Below, in pieces: positions 15,218-23,514 of a stretch of 33,218 bases of DNA (position 1 is the stretch's first letter; every line of letters starts with the position of its first letter). This DNA is from JBDUDK01 sp040002995 (GTDB lineage: Bacteria; Actinomycetota; Acidimicrobiia; Acidimicrobiales; Ilumatobacteraceae). The notes beneath the pieces are model-generated. The model did not search any database and was not told the DNA's origin. It saw only the letters and a list, made by a program, of their open reading frames with translations. Position numbers and translations under genes: made by a program. The stretch covers positions 1-33,218 of the forward strand of contig JBDUDK010000004.1 of the NCBI GenBank assembly GCA_040002995.1. Direction: 5' to 3'.

Positions 15218-16570
15218 ATGCACCATTTCGACGACGACTCTGGCGAACTGGCCCGAGCGATATTCGAGTACGCGCTCGCACGCGTCCGCATGGACCCGCC
15301 CCCGCTCGACGGGCCCAAGTCGCCTGCACAACTTCAAGCCGAAGTCGGCGAGACCATCACTGTCGACGGCCTCGGCGGGATGAATGCATTGAACGTGTTC
15401 GTCGAGCGACTGGCTCCCGCGTCGATCTCGGTCGACCACCCCCGGTTTTTCGCGTTCGTGCCGGCCGCTCCCACCGAAGCCTCGGTGCTCTTCGACCTGG
15501 TCGTCGGTGCCAGTTCGTTGTTTGGTGGCACGTGGCTCGAGGGCGCCGGTTCGGTCTATGCCGAGAATCAAGCCCTGCGTTGGATCGCCGATCTGGCCGG
15601 TCTTCCGGTGGGAGCCGGGGGCGTATTCGTGTCGGGCGGCACCGCCGGGAATCTGAGCGGCCTCGTGGCCGCCCGTTATGCGTGGCGAGCGCAAAGCCCC
15701 GCGCGCGCAAAGACGCGGGCCGTGATGGCCGTTGGCGCATCGGCGCACTCGTCGCTCGTGTCCGCGGCGCGTGTGATGGATGCCGATGTGCTCGTCGCCG
15801 ATGGCGATGGCAACGGCCGCCTCACCGGCGAAGCGCTCGAGCGGACGCTCGCCGCGAGCGGCGACGCGCCGGTTTTTGCGGTCGTTGCCACCGCGGGCGC
15901 CACGAACACCGGAGTCATCGACGATCTGACCGGCATCGCCGACGTCTGCGCCGCGAGGGGTCTGTGGTTCCACGTCGACGCCGCGTACGGCGGCGCCGCA
16001 CTGGCCGCGCCGAGCAAGCGCCGCTGCTTCGATGGCATCGAGCGTGCCGACTCGCTCGTCGTCGACCCGCACAAATGGCTGTTCGCCCCCTTCGACTGCG
16101 CCGCTCTCCTCTATCGCGACCCCGCGATAGCCCGCGCCGCCCACACGCAGCACGCGGCGTACCTCGACGCCATCCATGTCGAGCCCGGCTGGAACCCTTC
16201 TGACCTTGCGTTTCACCTCACCCGCCGGGCGAGAGGCCTGCCGTTTTGGTTCTCCCTCGCCACCCACGGGACCCGCCGCTACGCGGAGGCCGTCGAGGAC
16301 ACGCTCTCGCTCACGGGGGGCGCGGCGCGTGCGATCGAGGCTCGCCCCTTGCTCGAGCTGGTGATGGAGCCGGAGCTGTCGGTGGTGCTGTTTCGCCGGC
16401 GGGGCTGGGGGCCGGCCGACTACCAGGCGTGGAGCGACCGCGTGCTCGCCGAGGGCCTCACGTTCACCGTCCCGACCTCATGGCAGGGTGAGACCCTCCT
16501 GCGCTTCTGTTTCGTGAACCCCCGCACGACCCTCGACGACGTCGCGCTCGTGCTCGACAGCCTTGCCTGA
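15218..16570 (+). CDS. Group II PLP-dependent decarboxylase
   Basis: 450 residues of the aromatic-L-amino-acid/glutamate decarboxylase family. The stacking His (ASAHSSL, H177), the cofactor Asp (HVDAAYGGA, D254) and the PLP lysine (DPHKWLF, K286) are all present. The N terminus has the HPRFFAFVPA segment usual for aromatic decarboxylases, so tryptophan, tyrosine, phenylalanine or a related amino acid is the likely substrate; the exact one cannot be read from sequence. The start is ATG 15218. The end lies 1 base from, or overlaps, the amidohydrolase gene. Cytosolic. Confidence 0.88.
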   Translation: MHHFDDDSGELARAIFEYALARVRMDPPPLDGPKSPAQLQAEVGETITVDGLGGMNALNVFVERLAPASISVDHPRFFAFVPAAPTEASVLFDLVVGASSLFGGTWLEGAGSVYAENQALRWIADLAGLPVGAGGVFVSGGTAGNLSGLVAARYAWRAQSPARAKTRAVMAVGASAHSSLVSAARVMDADVLVADGDGNGRLTGEALERTLAASGDAPVFAVVATAGATNTGVIDDLTGIADVCAARGLWFHVDAAYGGAALAAPSKRRCFDGIERADSLVVDPHKWLFAPFDCAALLYRDPAIARAAHTQHAAYLDAIHVEPGWNPSDLAFHLTRRARGLPFWFSLATHGTRRYAEAVEDTLSLTGGAARAIEARPLLELVMEPELSVVLFRRRGWGPADYQAWSDRVLAEGLTFTVPTSWQGETLLRFCFVNPRTTLDDVALVLDSLA

Positions 16571-16571
16571 C

Positions 16572-17933
16572 GTGGCCGATCTGCTCGTCCGCGACGCCGA
16601 CCTCGTGGCCACGGTCGACGCCGCGCGCCGTGAGGTTCGCGGCGGCTGGGTCTCCGTCACCGACGGGTTCGTCGAGGCCGTTGGCGGCCCGTCCGATCCG
16701 CAGCCTTTCGCTGCCACCGTCGTCGACGCGTCGGGCTGTCTGGTCACGCCAGGACTCATCAACACGCACCACCACCTCTTTCAGAATCTGACGCGCGCCT
16801 TCCCTCCGATGACGGCGGCGCCGTTGTTCGGGTGGCTGAGCTCGCTCTATCCCAAGTGGCGGCGGCTCGACGAGGAGGCCGCGTACGCCTCGGCGTGGGT
16901 CGGTCTGGCGGAGCTGGCTCTCTCCGGATGCACGACGTCGTCTGACCATCTGTATCTCCACCCCCGTGGCGGTGGCGACCTGCTCTCCGCCGAGATCGCG
17001 GCCGCCCTCGACATCGGCGTTCGCTTCCACCCGACACGCGGCTCGATGAACCTCTCGCAGAAAGACGGTGGCCTCCCGCCCGACGACATCGTGCAGGAAC
17101 ACGACGAGATCCTCGCCGAATGCGCTGCGCAGGTCGCCCGCCACCACGACAGCTCGCCGGGTGCGCTCATTCGCATCGCTCTCGCTCCGTGCTCTCCGTT
17201 CAGTGTGACGACGGAACTGCTGCGTGACACCGCCGAACTCGCCGCGCGTCTCGACGTCCGCCTGCACACCCATCTCGCCGAGAACGCCGAAGACGACGAG
17301 TACTCGCTCGCCCACTTCGGGTGCCGGCCCGTCGAGTATTTCGAGCGGGTCGGCTGGTGCACCGACCGCACGTGGGTCGCACATTGCGTGATGCCCGACG
17401 CGGCCGAGATCCGCCGCCTTGGCGTCGCCGGCGTCGGTGTTGCGCACTGCCCGAGCTCGAACCTGATTCTCGGGTCGGGCATCGCGCCCATCTTCGACCT
17501 GCGCGCCGCGGGAGCGAAAGTGGGCCTGGGGGTCGACGGTTCGTCGTCGGCCGACGCCGCATCGCTGTGGCTCGAAGCCCGCACGGCGATGCTCGTCGGC
17601 AAGCTGCGCAGCGGCCCCGAAAACATGAGCGCGCGCGCCGTGCTCGAGATGGCCACCACGGGCGGCGCCGCGTGCCTCGGGCGCGCCGGTGAGCTCGGCG
17701 AGCTTTCACCGGGTGCGGTGGGCGACGTCGCCATCTGGTCGCTCGGCGGTCCGGCGTTTGCGGGAGCCGTGGCCGACCCGGTGGAGGCGTGGCTGCGCTG
17801 CGGCCCGGTGGCGGCGCGCGACACGATCGTGGGCGGGCGAGCCGTGGTCCGCGACGGCAGGCTGGTCAGCGAACGGGTCGACGAGATGCTGGCCCTGCAC
17901 CGCCGCATCGCCACCGCGATGCAAGCCCCCTGA
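16572..17933 (+). CDS. Amidohydrolase, 8-oxoguanine deaminase-like
   Basis: About 453 residues of the metal-dependent deaminase branch of the amidohydrolase superfamily. Metal and catalytic residues are in TPGLINTHHHLFQNL (HxH), LHTHLAEN (His), VAHCV (His) and GLGVDGSSSADA (Asp). The segments LYPKWRRLDEEAAYASAW, SGCTTSSDHLYLHP, RFHPTRGSMNLS and LAPCSPFSV strongly resemble 8-oxoguanine deaminases, which yield urate; hydroxyatrazine/chlorohydrolase-type enzymes are the alternative. The start is either GTG 16572, used here, or TTG 16563 overlapping the decarboxylase stop; neither has a ribosome binding site. It is the last gene of the plus-strand run and is followed by strong hairpins. Confidence 0.85.
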   Translation: MADLLVRDADLVATVDAARREVRGGWVSVTDGFVEAVGGPSDPQPFAATVVDASGCLVTPGLINTHHHLFQNLTRAFPPMTAAPLFGWLSSLYPKWRRLDEEAAYASAWVGLAELALSGCTTSSDHLYLHPRGGGDLLSAEIAAALDIGVRFHPTRGSMNLSQKDGGLPPDDIVQEHDEILAECAAQVARHHDSSPGALIRIALAPCSPFSVTTELLRDTAELAARLDVRLHTHLAENAEDDEYSLAHFGCRPVEYFERVGWCTDRTWVAHCVMPDAAEIRRLGVAGVGVAHCPSSNLILGSGIAPIFDLRAAGAKVGLGVDGSSSADAASLWLEARTAMLVGKLRSGPENMSARAVLEMATTGGAACLGRAGELGELSPGAVGDVAIWSLGGPAFAGAVADPVEAWLRCGPVAARDTIVGGRAVVRDGRLVSERVDEMLALHRRIATAMQAP

Positions 17934-17943
17934 GCATCATTCG

Positions 17944-18001
17944 GAACTGTTCGCGTTTTGAGGGCACAGGCGCCCGCGAAACGCGAACTGTTCGCGTTTT
18001 G
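17944..18001. terminator. Overlapping bidirectional terminator hairpins built on a 17-bp direct repeat
   Basis: GAACTGTTCGCGTTTTG occurs at 17944-17960 and 17985-18001. The first copy pairs with 17977-17993 (one internal mismatch) around an inner GGGC/GCCC hairpin. The segment 17979-17987 also pairs perfectly with 17991-17999 around a CTG loop, next to T runs. The two hairpins are mutually exclusive. They lie between the convergent ends of the amidohydrolase and NlpC/P60 genes. Confidence 0.6.
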
Positions 18002-18040
18002 GGTGCTTTTTCGGGGCCCGGGCTAGGAGGGCGAGGACGG

Positions 18041-19339
18041 CTAGGGGCGGGCGCCGTAGATGACGAGGTCGGCGCGGTAGATCGTCGCGATCCTGACGAC
18101 GTCGCCGGTGAACGGGGCGTGGATCATCTGGCCGTTGCCGATGTACATGCCGTCGTGGTGGAGGTCTTTGCCGAAGAAGACAAGGTCACCGGGCTGAAGG
18201 TCGGCGATGGGCACCTTGGGCAGCGAGTTGTACTGCGCGGCGGCATTGTGCGGGAGGCTCCGTCCGGCTTGGCCCCACGCCCAGAACATAAGGCCGGAAC
18301 AGTCGAAGCCGGTCGAGGGCGAGTCGCCGCCCCATTGGTATCTGACGCCGAGCTGGCTCATGGCCGCGGCGACCGCGGCCGCGGCGCTGGCCCGCACGGC
18401 CGGAGCGGGCGGAGGCGCGGTGGTAGGAGGCGGGGCCGTTGTCGATGTCGGTGTCGCGGTCGTGACTGATGGGGCGACCGCGGGCGGCCCGCCGGACGAC
18501 GGCGGCGTGGCCGTCGTGGTGGTTGCCGGCTTGCCCGACGTGGGCGAGGCAGTCTTCGCCGTAGTGGGCGCTGCGGTTGTGGCGGTGGTCGATGTCGCCC
18601 GGCGGGCCTCTTCGGCCTTGCGAGCGGCCTCTGCCTCCGCCGCCTTCTTCGCGGCTTCCGCGGCGAGACGTTCTTTGACTCTGCGCTCCTCTTCGGCGGC
18701 CCGGCGCTGCTGCTCTTCGATGATGAGGGTCTGCAACTCGCCCTGGGTCTTGGTGAGCAAGGCCTCCTGATCCGCCGTCGCCTTCTCCACGTTCGTGCGG
18801 TCGACCGCGAGTTGTGCCTGCGCCACCTGTTGATCGGCTTCGGCCGCGTCGACTTCGGCCTTCGCCCTGAGCGCGTCGTCACTCGTGCGGCGATACTCGT
18901 CGACGAGGGTTTGGTCCTTGCCGACGGCGATGTCGGTCAGTCCCTGTCGCAGTGAGAGCCGGTTCGGCTCGAGAGTCCCCGGCGACTCCTCGAGGAGGGA
19001 CAGCAACGGGTCGGTGCTCGCACCCGTACCGGAGAAGACATAGGTGCGGAGCGCCCACTCCTTGATCTGCAGCTTCGTGGCCGCCGAGGCCGACGTCGCC
19101 CGGGCGAGCTGGTCGAGTGCCGCTTGCCGCTGGACGTCGAGCTGATGAAGCTGCTCGACGGTGGCGTTGTAGTGCTCGGCGAGGACTTCGGCGTCGGTGC
19201 GCAGCTTGTCGATCTGGTCGGCGATTGCCGCGGCTTGCTGGCGCTTGTCGTCGATCGGATCGGCTCGGGCGGCGCTCGCCACTACGGAGTTCCAGAGAAG
19301 CGCGCCCGCGAGCATCGGGGCCACGAGCCTCATCCGCAT
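18041..19339 (-). CDS. Secreted NlpC/P60 peptidoglycan endopeptidase with coiled-coil N terminus (RipA-like)
   Basis: About 432 residues. A signal peptide ends near ARADPID. A long coiled coil follows (about 30-240), then a Thr/Ala/Pro-rich linker (about 245-315) and a C-terminal NlpC/P60 domain. The catalytic Cys is in TGFDCSGLM and the His in HHDGMYIGNGQMIHAP. Proteins of this layout (RipA, CwlO) cleave D-Glu-mDAP bonds during growth and separation, and the coiled coil keeps the enzyme inactive until a partner such as an FtsEX-type complex binds. ATG 19339 is preferred because TAGCGT lies six bases upstream; a GTG at 19345 directly abuts that box. Confidence 0.88.
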   Translation of the reverse strand: MRMRLVAPMLAGALLWNSVVASAARADPIDDKRQQAAAIADQIDKLRTDAEVLAEHYNATVEQLHQLDVQRQAALDQLARATSASAATKLQIKEWALRTYVFSGTGASTDPLLSLLEESPGTLEPNRLSLRQGLTDIAVGKDQTLVDEYRRTSDDALRAKAEVDAAEADQQVAQAQLAVDRTNVEKATADQEALLTKTQGELQTLIIEEQQRRAAEEERRVKERLAAEAAKKAAEAEAARKAEEARRATSTTATTAAPTTAKTASPTSGKPATTTTATPPSSGGPPAVAPSVTTATPTSTTAPPPTTAPPPAPAVRASAAAAVAAAMSQLGVRYQWGGDSPSTGFDCSGLMFWAWGQAGRSLPHNAAAQYNSLPKVPIADLQPGDLVFFGKDLHHDGMYIGNGQMIHAPFTGDVVRIATIYRADLVIYGARP

Positions 19340-19345
19340 TGTCAC

Positions 19346-19351
19346 ACGCTA
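19346..19351 (-). promoter_or_regulatory. Leaderless -10 box for the NlpC/P60 gene
   Basis: TAGCGT on the minus strand, six bases before ATG 19339. This spacing matches other leaderless genes in the window and decides the start. Confidence 0.45.
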
Positions 19352-19357
19352 CTCATC

Positions 19358-19396
19358 GGCCGCGAACGTTGCGAATACATGACGGTTCGCGCGGCC
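19358..19396. terminator. Possible terminator hairpin after glnR
   Basis: GGCCGCGAAC (19358-19367) pairs with GTTCGCGCGGCC (19385-19396), with a two-base bulge. There is no T run on the minus side, so this may be a Rho-type pause site or a regulatory hairpin upstream of the NlpC/P60 promoter. Confidence 0.3.
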
Positions 19397-19419
19397 CGAG
19401 CTGGTGTCGCCCTCCTGAT

Positions 19420-20100
19420 CTAAGGGGACCAGCGGCTCTGGCCGAAGCGATACCCGACCGAGCGCACGGTCTGGATCAAGTTGGCGTGCTCCTCGCCAAG
19501 CTTGGCCCGAAGACGCCGGATGTGGACGTCGACGGTGCGGGCCCCGCCGTAGTAGTCGTAGCCCCACACCCGAGACAGGAGCGTCTCGCGCGTGAACACC
19601 TTGCCCGGATGCTGAGCGAGGAACTTGAGCAGCTCGTACTCCATGTAGGTGAGATCGAGCGGCCGGCCTTCGACCGAGGCCTGGTAGGTCTCGAGGTTGA
19701 GCGACAGCACGTCGTACTCGACGAGGTGAGGACGGGTGCCGCCACCGACCTTCCACAACAGATGGCGGAGCCGGGCATCGAGCTCGCGTGGGTGGAACGG
19801 GAAGAGACAGAAGTCGTCGTAGAGCTCGTCGCGTAACTCGAGGTCGGCTACCTGGGTTCCTGCGATCAACAGCAGGAGGGGGGTGAGCGGCGTGTCGCGC
19901 TTGCGGACCGCTCGGCACAGAGAGAACGCGCCCTCACTGTCGTCGGCCGTCACCACGACCGCTCCCGACCAGCCGTCGTCGGGCTCGGCTCGCGTCGCGG
20001 CGTCGGGCGAACCGACTGGCTTCCAGGGATAGCCGGAGAGGTCGAGGAACTGCGCGAGCTCGGGCGGCGGGGGATCGGGGTAGACGAGGAGGGGTTCCAC
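19420..20100 (-). CDS. glnR: GlnR-like orphan OmpR-type regulator
   Basis: 226 residues. The C-terminal winged helix (about 125-220) closely matches actinobacterial GlnR (LTYMEYELLKFLAQHPGKVFTRETLL, VWGYDYYGGARTVDVHIRRLRAKLG, TVRSVGYRF). The N-terminal receiver is degenerate: the position of the phospho-Asp reads VVVTADD, with Thr in place of Asp, and the KP motif is replaced by FPFHP. It should therefore act without classical phosphorylation, as GlnR does. GlnR controls nitrogen assimilation genes such as glnA and glnII. Here it is the last gene of the glnII-glnA-glnR operon, 7 bases after glnA, which suggests feedback control. The GTG at 20100 has a weak AGG site. Confidence 0.8.
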   Translation of the reverse strand: MEPLLVYPDPPPPELAQFLDLSGYPWKPVGSPDAATRAEPDDGWSGAVVVTADDSEGAFSLCRAVRKRDTPLTPLLLLIAGTQVADLELRDELYDDFCLFPFHPRELDARLRHLLWKVGGGTRPHLVEYDVLSLNLETYQASVEGRPLDLTYMEYELLKFLAQHPGKVFTRETLLSRVWGYDYYGGARTVDVHIRRLRAKLGEEHANLIQTVRSVGYRFGQSRWSP

Positions 20101-20107
20101 GGGCGAC

Positions 20108-21442
20108 CTACAGCGTCCGGAAGTAGCGGTCGAGCTCGAACGGGGTGACCTGGCTCTTGTACGCGGCCCATTCGGTGCGTTTGTTGCGGAGGAACCATTC
20201 GAAGATGTGCTCGCCGAGCGCGTCGACCACGAGCTTTGAATGGCTCATCGCCTCGATCGCATCACTCAGCGATTGGGGAAGTTGGGCGATGCCGACAGTG
20301 GCTCGCTCCTCGTCGGTCATCTGGAAGACGTTGGCCGCCGCTTCAGGTGCCAGCTCATAGCCCTCGTCGATGCCCTTGAGGCCGGCGGCGAGCATGACGC
20401 TGAACGCCAGGTACGGATTGCAGACCGGGTCGGGAGCGCGGAACTCGATACGCGTGGCCGCCACCTTGCCGGCCTTGGGCACCGGCACCCGGACGAGCGC
20501 CGATCGGTTGTTGCGGGCCCACGTGATCCAGACGGGCGCTTCGAAGCCGGGGATGAGGCGCTTGTAGGAGTTGACGGTCTGGTTCGTGATCGCGGCGATC
20601 TCTGGGGCGTGGCGGAGCAGGCCGGCGATGAAACCCTTCGCCACCGACGACAGGTTGTGGGGGTCGTCGCCATCGAAGAACGCGTTCTCATTGCCTCGAA
20701 ACAGGCTCAGGTGGGTGTGCATGCCCGAACCCTGTACGCCCTCGAGCGGCTTGGGCATGAACGTGGCGTAGACACCGTCGGTGGCGGCGACTTCCTTGAC
20801 CACGAGCCGGAACGTCATCACGGAGTCGGCCATGGTTAGAGCGTCGGTGTACCGGAGATCGATCTCGTGCTGGCTCGGGGAGTCCTCGTGGAACGAGTAC
20901 TCGACCGGGATACCCATCGCTTCGAGCGTGTGGATCGTGCGTTGCCGCAAATTGCCGGAGACGTCGGCAGTGGTGAGGTCGAAGTACGAACCGTTGTCGA
21001 GCGGCTCGAGCCCCTTCTTGGTGTCGGCGTTCGGGAAGTAGAAGAACTCCATCTCAGGAGCGACGAAGAACGTGAAGCCGCGCTCGCGGGCCTTGTCGAG
21101 ATTGCGTCGCAGCACCTGGCGGGGATCGCCCTCGAAGGGGGAGCCGTCGAGATTGGCGATATCGCAGAACATGCGGGCCGCCGGCGCGTTCGACGGACTC
21201 CAGGGCAGCAGCTCGAAGCTGTTGGGGTCGGGGAGGGCGAGCATGTCGCTCTCCTGCACCCGCGAGAACCCGTCGATGGACGAGCCGTCGAACGTCATGC
21301 CCTCTTCGAGGGCGTTCTCGATCTCGCTGGGCGGGATCGCGAACGTCTTCAGATTGCCGAGGACGTCGGTGAACCACAGCCAGATGAGGCGGACGCCGCG
21401 TTCCTCCACGGAACGCATGACGTAATCCTGTTGGCGCTCCAT
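20108..21442 (-). CDS. glnA: Type I glutamine synthetase, alpha (GlnA2-like)
   Basis: 444 residues. GSI landmarks are MTFDGSSIDGFSRVQESDM, the Glu ligands in PEMEFFYF, HEDSPSQHEID, GSGMHTHLSL, PGFEAPVWITWARNNRSALVRVP and RIEFRAPDPVCNPYLAF. Its length and the sequence MERQQDYVMRSVEERGVRLIWLWFTDVLG match the mycobacterial GlnA2 branch. The NLYDLP-type adenylylation loop of GSI-beta is not seen, so control by GlnE is unlikely. It makes glutamine or a related gamma-glutamyl amide in the cytosol. ATG 21442 is chosen over GTG 21451 because GAGG lies eight bases upstream and the N terminus then matches the family. It lies 67 bases downstream of glnII. Confidence 0.92.
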   Translation of the reverse strand: MERQQDYVMRSVEERGVRLIWLWFTDVLGNLKTFAIPPSEIENALEEGMTFDGSSIDGFSRVQESDMLALPDPNSFELLPWSPSNAPAARMFCDIANLDGSPFEGDPRQVLRRNLDKARERGFTFFVAPEMEFFYFPNADTKKGLEPLDNGSYFDLTTADVSGNLRQRTIHTLEAMGIPVEYSFHEDSPSQHEIDLRYTDALTMADSVMTFRLVVKEVAATDGVYATFMPKPLEGVQGSGMHTHLSLFRGNENAFFDGDDPHNLSSVAKGFIAGLLRHAPEIAAITNQTVNSYKRLIPGFEAPVWITWARNNRSALVRVPVPKAGKVAATRIEFRAPDPVCNPYLAFSVMLAAGLKGIDEGYELAPEAAANVFQMTDEERATVGIAQLPQSLSDAIEAMSHSKLVVDALGEHIFEWFLRNKRTEWAAYKSQVTPFELDRYFRTL

Positions 21443-21509
21443 CAGCTCCACCTCACGGGTCAGATTGTCCCACGAGGCGTGGGAGCGAAGCCGGTAGGGC
21501 TTCCGGATA

Positions 21510-22511
21510 TCAGGCGAGCGCGCTGCAGATTGTCTCGACCATCAAGCGGGCGACCGTGTACGGATCGGCGTTGGCGTTCGGGCGGCGATCTTCGATGTAG
21601 CCCTTGCCGTCCTTCGCGACCTGCCACGGAATACGCACGGAGGCTCCCCGGTTCGACACTCCGTAGGAGAACTCATTCCAGCGGGCGGTCTCGTGTTTGC
21701 CGGTGAGGCGCTCCTCGATGCCGTCGCCGTAGTTGGTGACGTGGGCCTCCCAGTTCTTTTCGAGCGCGATGCATGCCTTCTCGATCGCGTCGTAGCCCTC
21801 ACGCATGGCGTTGGTCGAGAAGTTCGTGTGGGCGCCGGCCCCGTTCCAGTCGCCTGTGGTGGGCCTCGCCGCGAACGTCACGACGACGCCCTCCTCCTCG
21901 GCGAGACGCTGCAGCAACCAGCGCGCCACCGTGAGGTGGTCGCCGACCTCGACCGGGCCCACGGGACCGATCTGGAACTCCCACTGGCCGGGCATGACTT
22001 CGGCGTTCGTGCCCGAAATCGCGAGGCCGGCGTCGAGACAGGCCTGCGTGTGGGCTTCCACGATCGAACGCCCGACGATGCGGTCGGCGCCCACCCCGCA
22101 GTAGTACGGGCCTTGCGGGCCGGGGAAGCCACCAGGCGGGAAGCCGAGCGGCGTGCCGTCGAGCTTGAGCATCGTGTACTCCTGCTCGATGCCGAACCAC
22201 GGCTCCTGCTTCTTGTACTTCTTGGCCGCCTCGGCGCACGCGGCGCGGGTGTTCGTGACGTGAGGAGTGAAGTCGGTGTACTGGACCTCGGCGACCACGA
22301 GAATGTTCTTGCCGCCGCGGATCGGGTCAGGGCACGAGAAGACCGGCTGCAACACGCAGTCGCTTTTGTCGCCGGGCGCCTGCTCGGTGCTGGAGCCGTC
22401 GAACCCCCAGATACCAGGCTTTTCGCCGTCGGCCACGATCTTGGTCTTGTTGCGCAGCAGAGGCGTGGGCTGGGTGCCGTCGAGCCAGATGTACTCAGCT
22501 TGGTAGGCCAC
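21510..22511 (-). CDS. glnII: Type II (eukaryotic-type) glutamine synthetase
   Basis: 333 residues of the GSII family. Signature segments are AEYIWLDGTQPTPLLRNKTKI, WGFDGSSTEQAPG, PWFGIEQEYTM, GQWEFQIGPVGPVEVGDHL, GDWNGAGAHTNFST and NRGASVRIP. It makes glutamine from glutamate, ammonium and ATP and, unlike GSI-beta, is not adenylylated. The GTG start has AGGGA six bases upstream. It heads the glnII-glnA-glnR operon, so all three genes likely respond to nitrogen supply. Confidence 0.95.
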   Translation of the reverse strand: MAYQAEYIWLDGTQPTPLLRNKTKIVADGEKPGIWGFDGSSTEQAPGDKSDCVLQPVFSCPDPIRGGKNILVVAEVQYTDFTPHVTNTRAACAEAAKKYKKQEPWFGIEQEYTMLKLDGTPLGFPPGGFPGPQGPYYCGVGADRIVGRSIVEAHTQACLDAGLAISGTNAEVMPGQWEFQIGPVGPVEVGDHLTVARWLLQRLAEEEGVVVTFAARPTTGDWNGAGAHTNFSTNAMREGYDAIEKACIALEKNWEAHVTNYGDGIEERLTGKHETARWNEFSYGVSNRGASVRIPWQVAKDGKGYIEDRRPNANADPYTVARLMVETICSALA

Positions 22512-22564
22512 AGAAGTCCCTTCGTCGGGTGAGCGGGTTCGGCGTAGGAGCCTCCCAGTAGGCG

Positions 22565-22602
22565 GTTTCGGTGCCTTTGCACGCGTATGAACTCTGTGTG
22601 AA
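22565..22602 (-). promoter_or_regulatory. Candidate GlnR operator upstream of glnII
   Basis: Read on the minus strand, four 5-base half sites lie every 11 bases: TTCAC, TTCAT, GCAAA, GAAAC. The GlnR consensus alternates GTNAC and GAAAC with 6-base gaps. The last half site is perfect, the first matches 4 of 5, the middle two are weak. It lies 54-91 bases before the glnII start, a fitting place for an activator. Confidence 0.3.
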
Positions 22603-22649
22603 CCTCCTGGTGAGGGAACTGAACACCGGGCGGCGTCGTCGGATCAACC

Positions 22650-23489
22650 GTGAAACTTTTTGGGAACATCGTGGCCAGACTCTGCGTCCCTGTCGTCCTC
22701 ATAAACCTTGCGGCCTGCGGCGAGAGCGGCGTCACCAATATCGAGACCAGCTCACCCGACACGCTCAGTGAGCACAGCGCGGACCGCAACATCGTGGTGC
22801 GGCTCGAAACGGCCGGCGGGCTCGTGGCCCCCGACTTCCACTTTCGGACGCTGCCGTCGCTTGTCATCTACGCCGACGGGCTCGTCATCACGCAGGGTCC
22901 GCAGATCGCGATCTATCCCGCGCCGGCCTTGCCGAGCCTGGTCGTGCGCCGCCTCGATGCCGCGGGACTCGCCGCGGTCAAGAAGGTGATCACCGGGGCC
23001 GGGCTCGTGACCGCCAGCCCGCCCGGCTACGCCGCCGTCCCCATCCAGATCGCCGATGGACCGACGACCACGTTGGTGGTGACATTCGATGGCATCACCG
23101 CGACCCATGCGGCGTACGCGCTCGGGATGGGGCAGACGGCGGAAACGGGAGCGCGCAAGACGTTGGCCGACGTGGTGGCACGGCTCGAAGACCTAGGCAG
23201 TCTGGTCGGTGCGGAGCACATCGGGCCCGAGGCCATGTTCGCCCCAACGCGCTTCGCCATCCGGACCTCGCCGAGCGAGGCCGATCCATCATCACCCGTC
23301 GTCGACTGGCCCCTCGTCAACGTGGCACTCGGCGCGGCCGCCGAGTGCCTCGTGGTGGATGACCCGGCGGCACCGGCGCTCTTTGCGTCGATGACGACGG
23401 CGACCCGTGTACGGCAGGCCGTCGTGATCTATTCAATAGCCGTGCGGCCGGTGCTCCCGGCCGAGACCGGTTGTGGGACGGGTGGCTGA
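22650..23489 (+). CDS. Lipoprotein of unknown function
   Basis: 279 residues. The N terminus (KLFGNIVARLCVPVVLINLAAC) is a signal peptide with lipobox LAAC, Cys near 23. The mature part is a single globular region of beta-rich look (TLPSLVIYADGLVITQ; TTTLVVTFDGITATHAAYALG) with no motif I recognise and two late cysteines (ECLV, TGCGTGG). The GTG start has no strong ribosome binding site. It is divergent from glnII across 138 bases and ends 25 bases before nadE. Confidence 0.75.
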   Translation: MKLFGNIVARLCVPVVLINLAACGESGVTNIETSSPDTLSEHSADRNIVVRLETAGGLVAPDFHFRTLPSLVIYADGLVITQGPQIAIYPAPALPSLVVRRLDAAGLAAVKKVITGAGLVTASPPGYAAVPIQIADGPTTTLVVTFDGITATHAAYALGMGQTAETGARKTLADVVARLEDLGSLVGAEHIGPEAMFAPTRFAIRTSPSEADPSSPVVDWPLVNVALGAAAECLVVDDPAAPALFASMTTATRVRQAVVIYSIAVRPVLPAETGCGTGG

Positions 23490-23502
23490 CCGGAGCGATC
23501 GG

Positions 23503-23508
23503 TACGCT
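23503..23508 (+). promoter_or_regulatory. Leaderless -10 box for nadE
   Basis: TACGCT, six bases before GTG 23515, located in the short gap after the lipoprotein gene. Confidence 0.5.
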
Positions 23509-23514
23509 GACGGT

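Noticed and set aside
15014..16267. 417-codon open frame on the minus strand opposite the PLP decarboxylase
   Set aside because: The plus strand encodes a decarboxylase with all catalytic residues. The antisense product is rich in Arg/Gly with no motif.
16847..17914. 355-codon minus-strand frame opposite the amidohydrolase
   Set aside because: Ser/Ala/Arg-rich shadow; the plus strand keeps all metal ligands of the family.
21487..21503. GAAGCC/GGCTTC hairpin between glnII and glnA as a terminator
   Set aside because: The stem is short and lacks a T run on the minus strand; it may only stabilise or attenuate the transcript, and the evidence is too weak to list.
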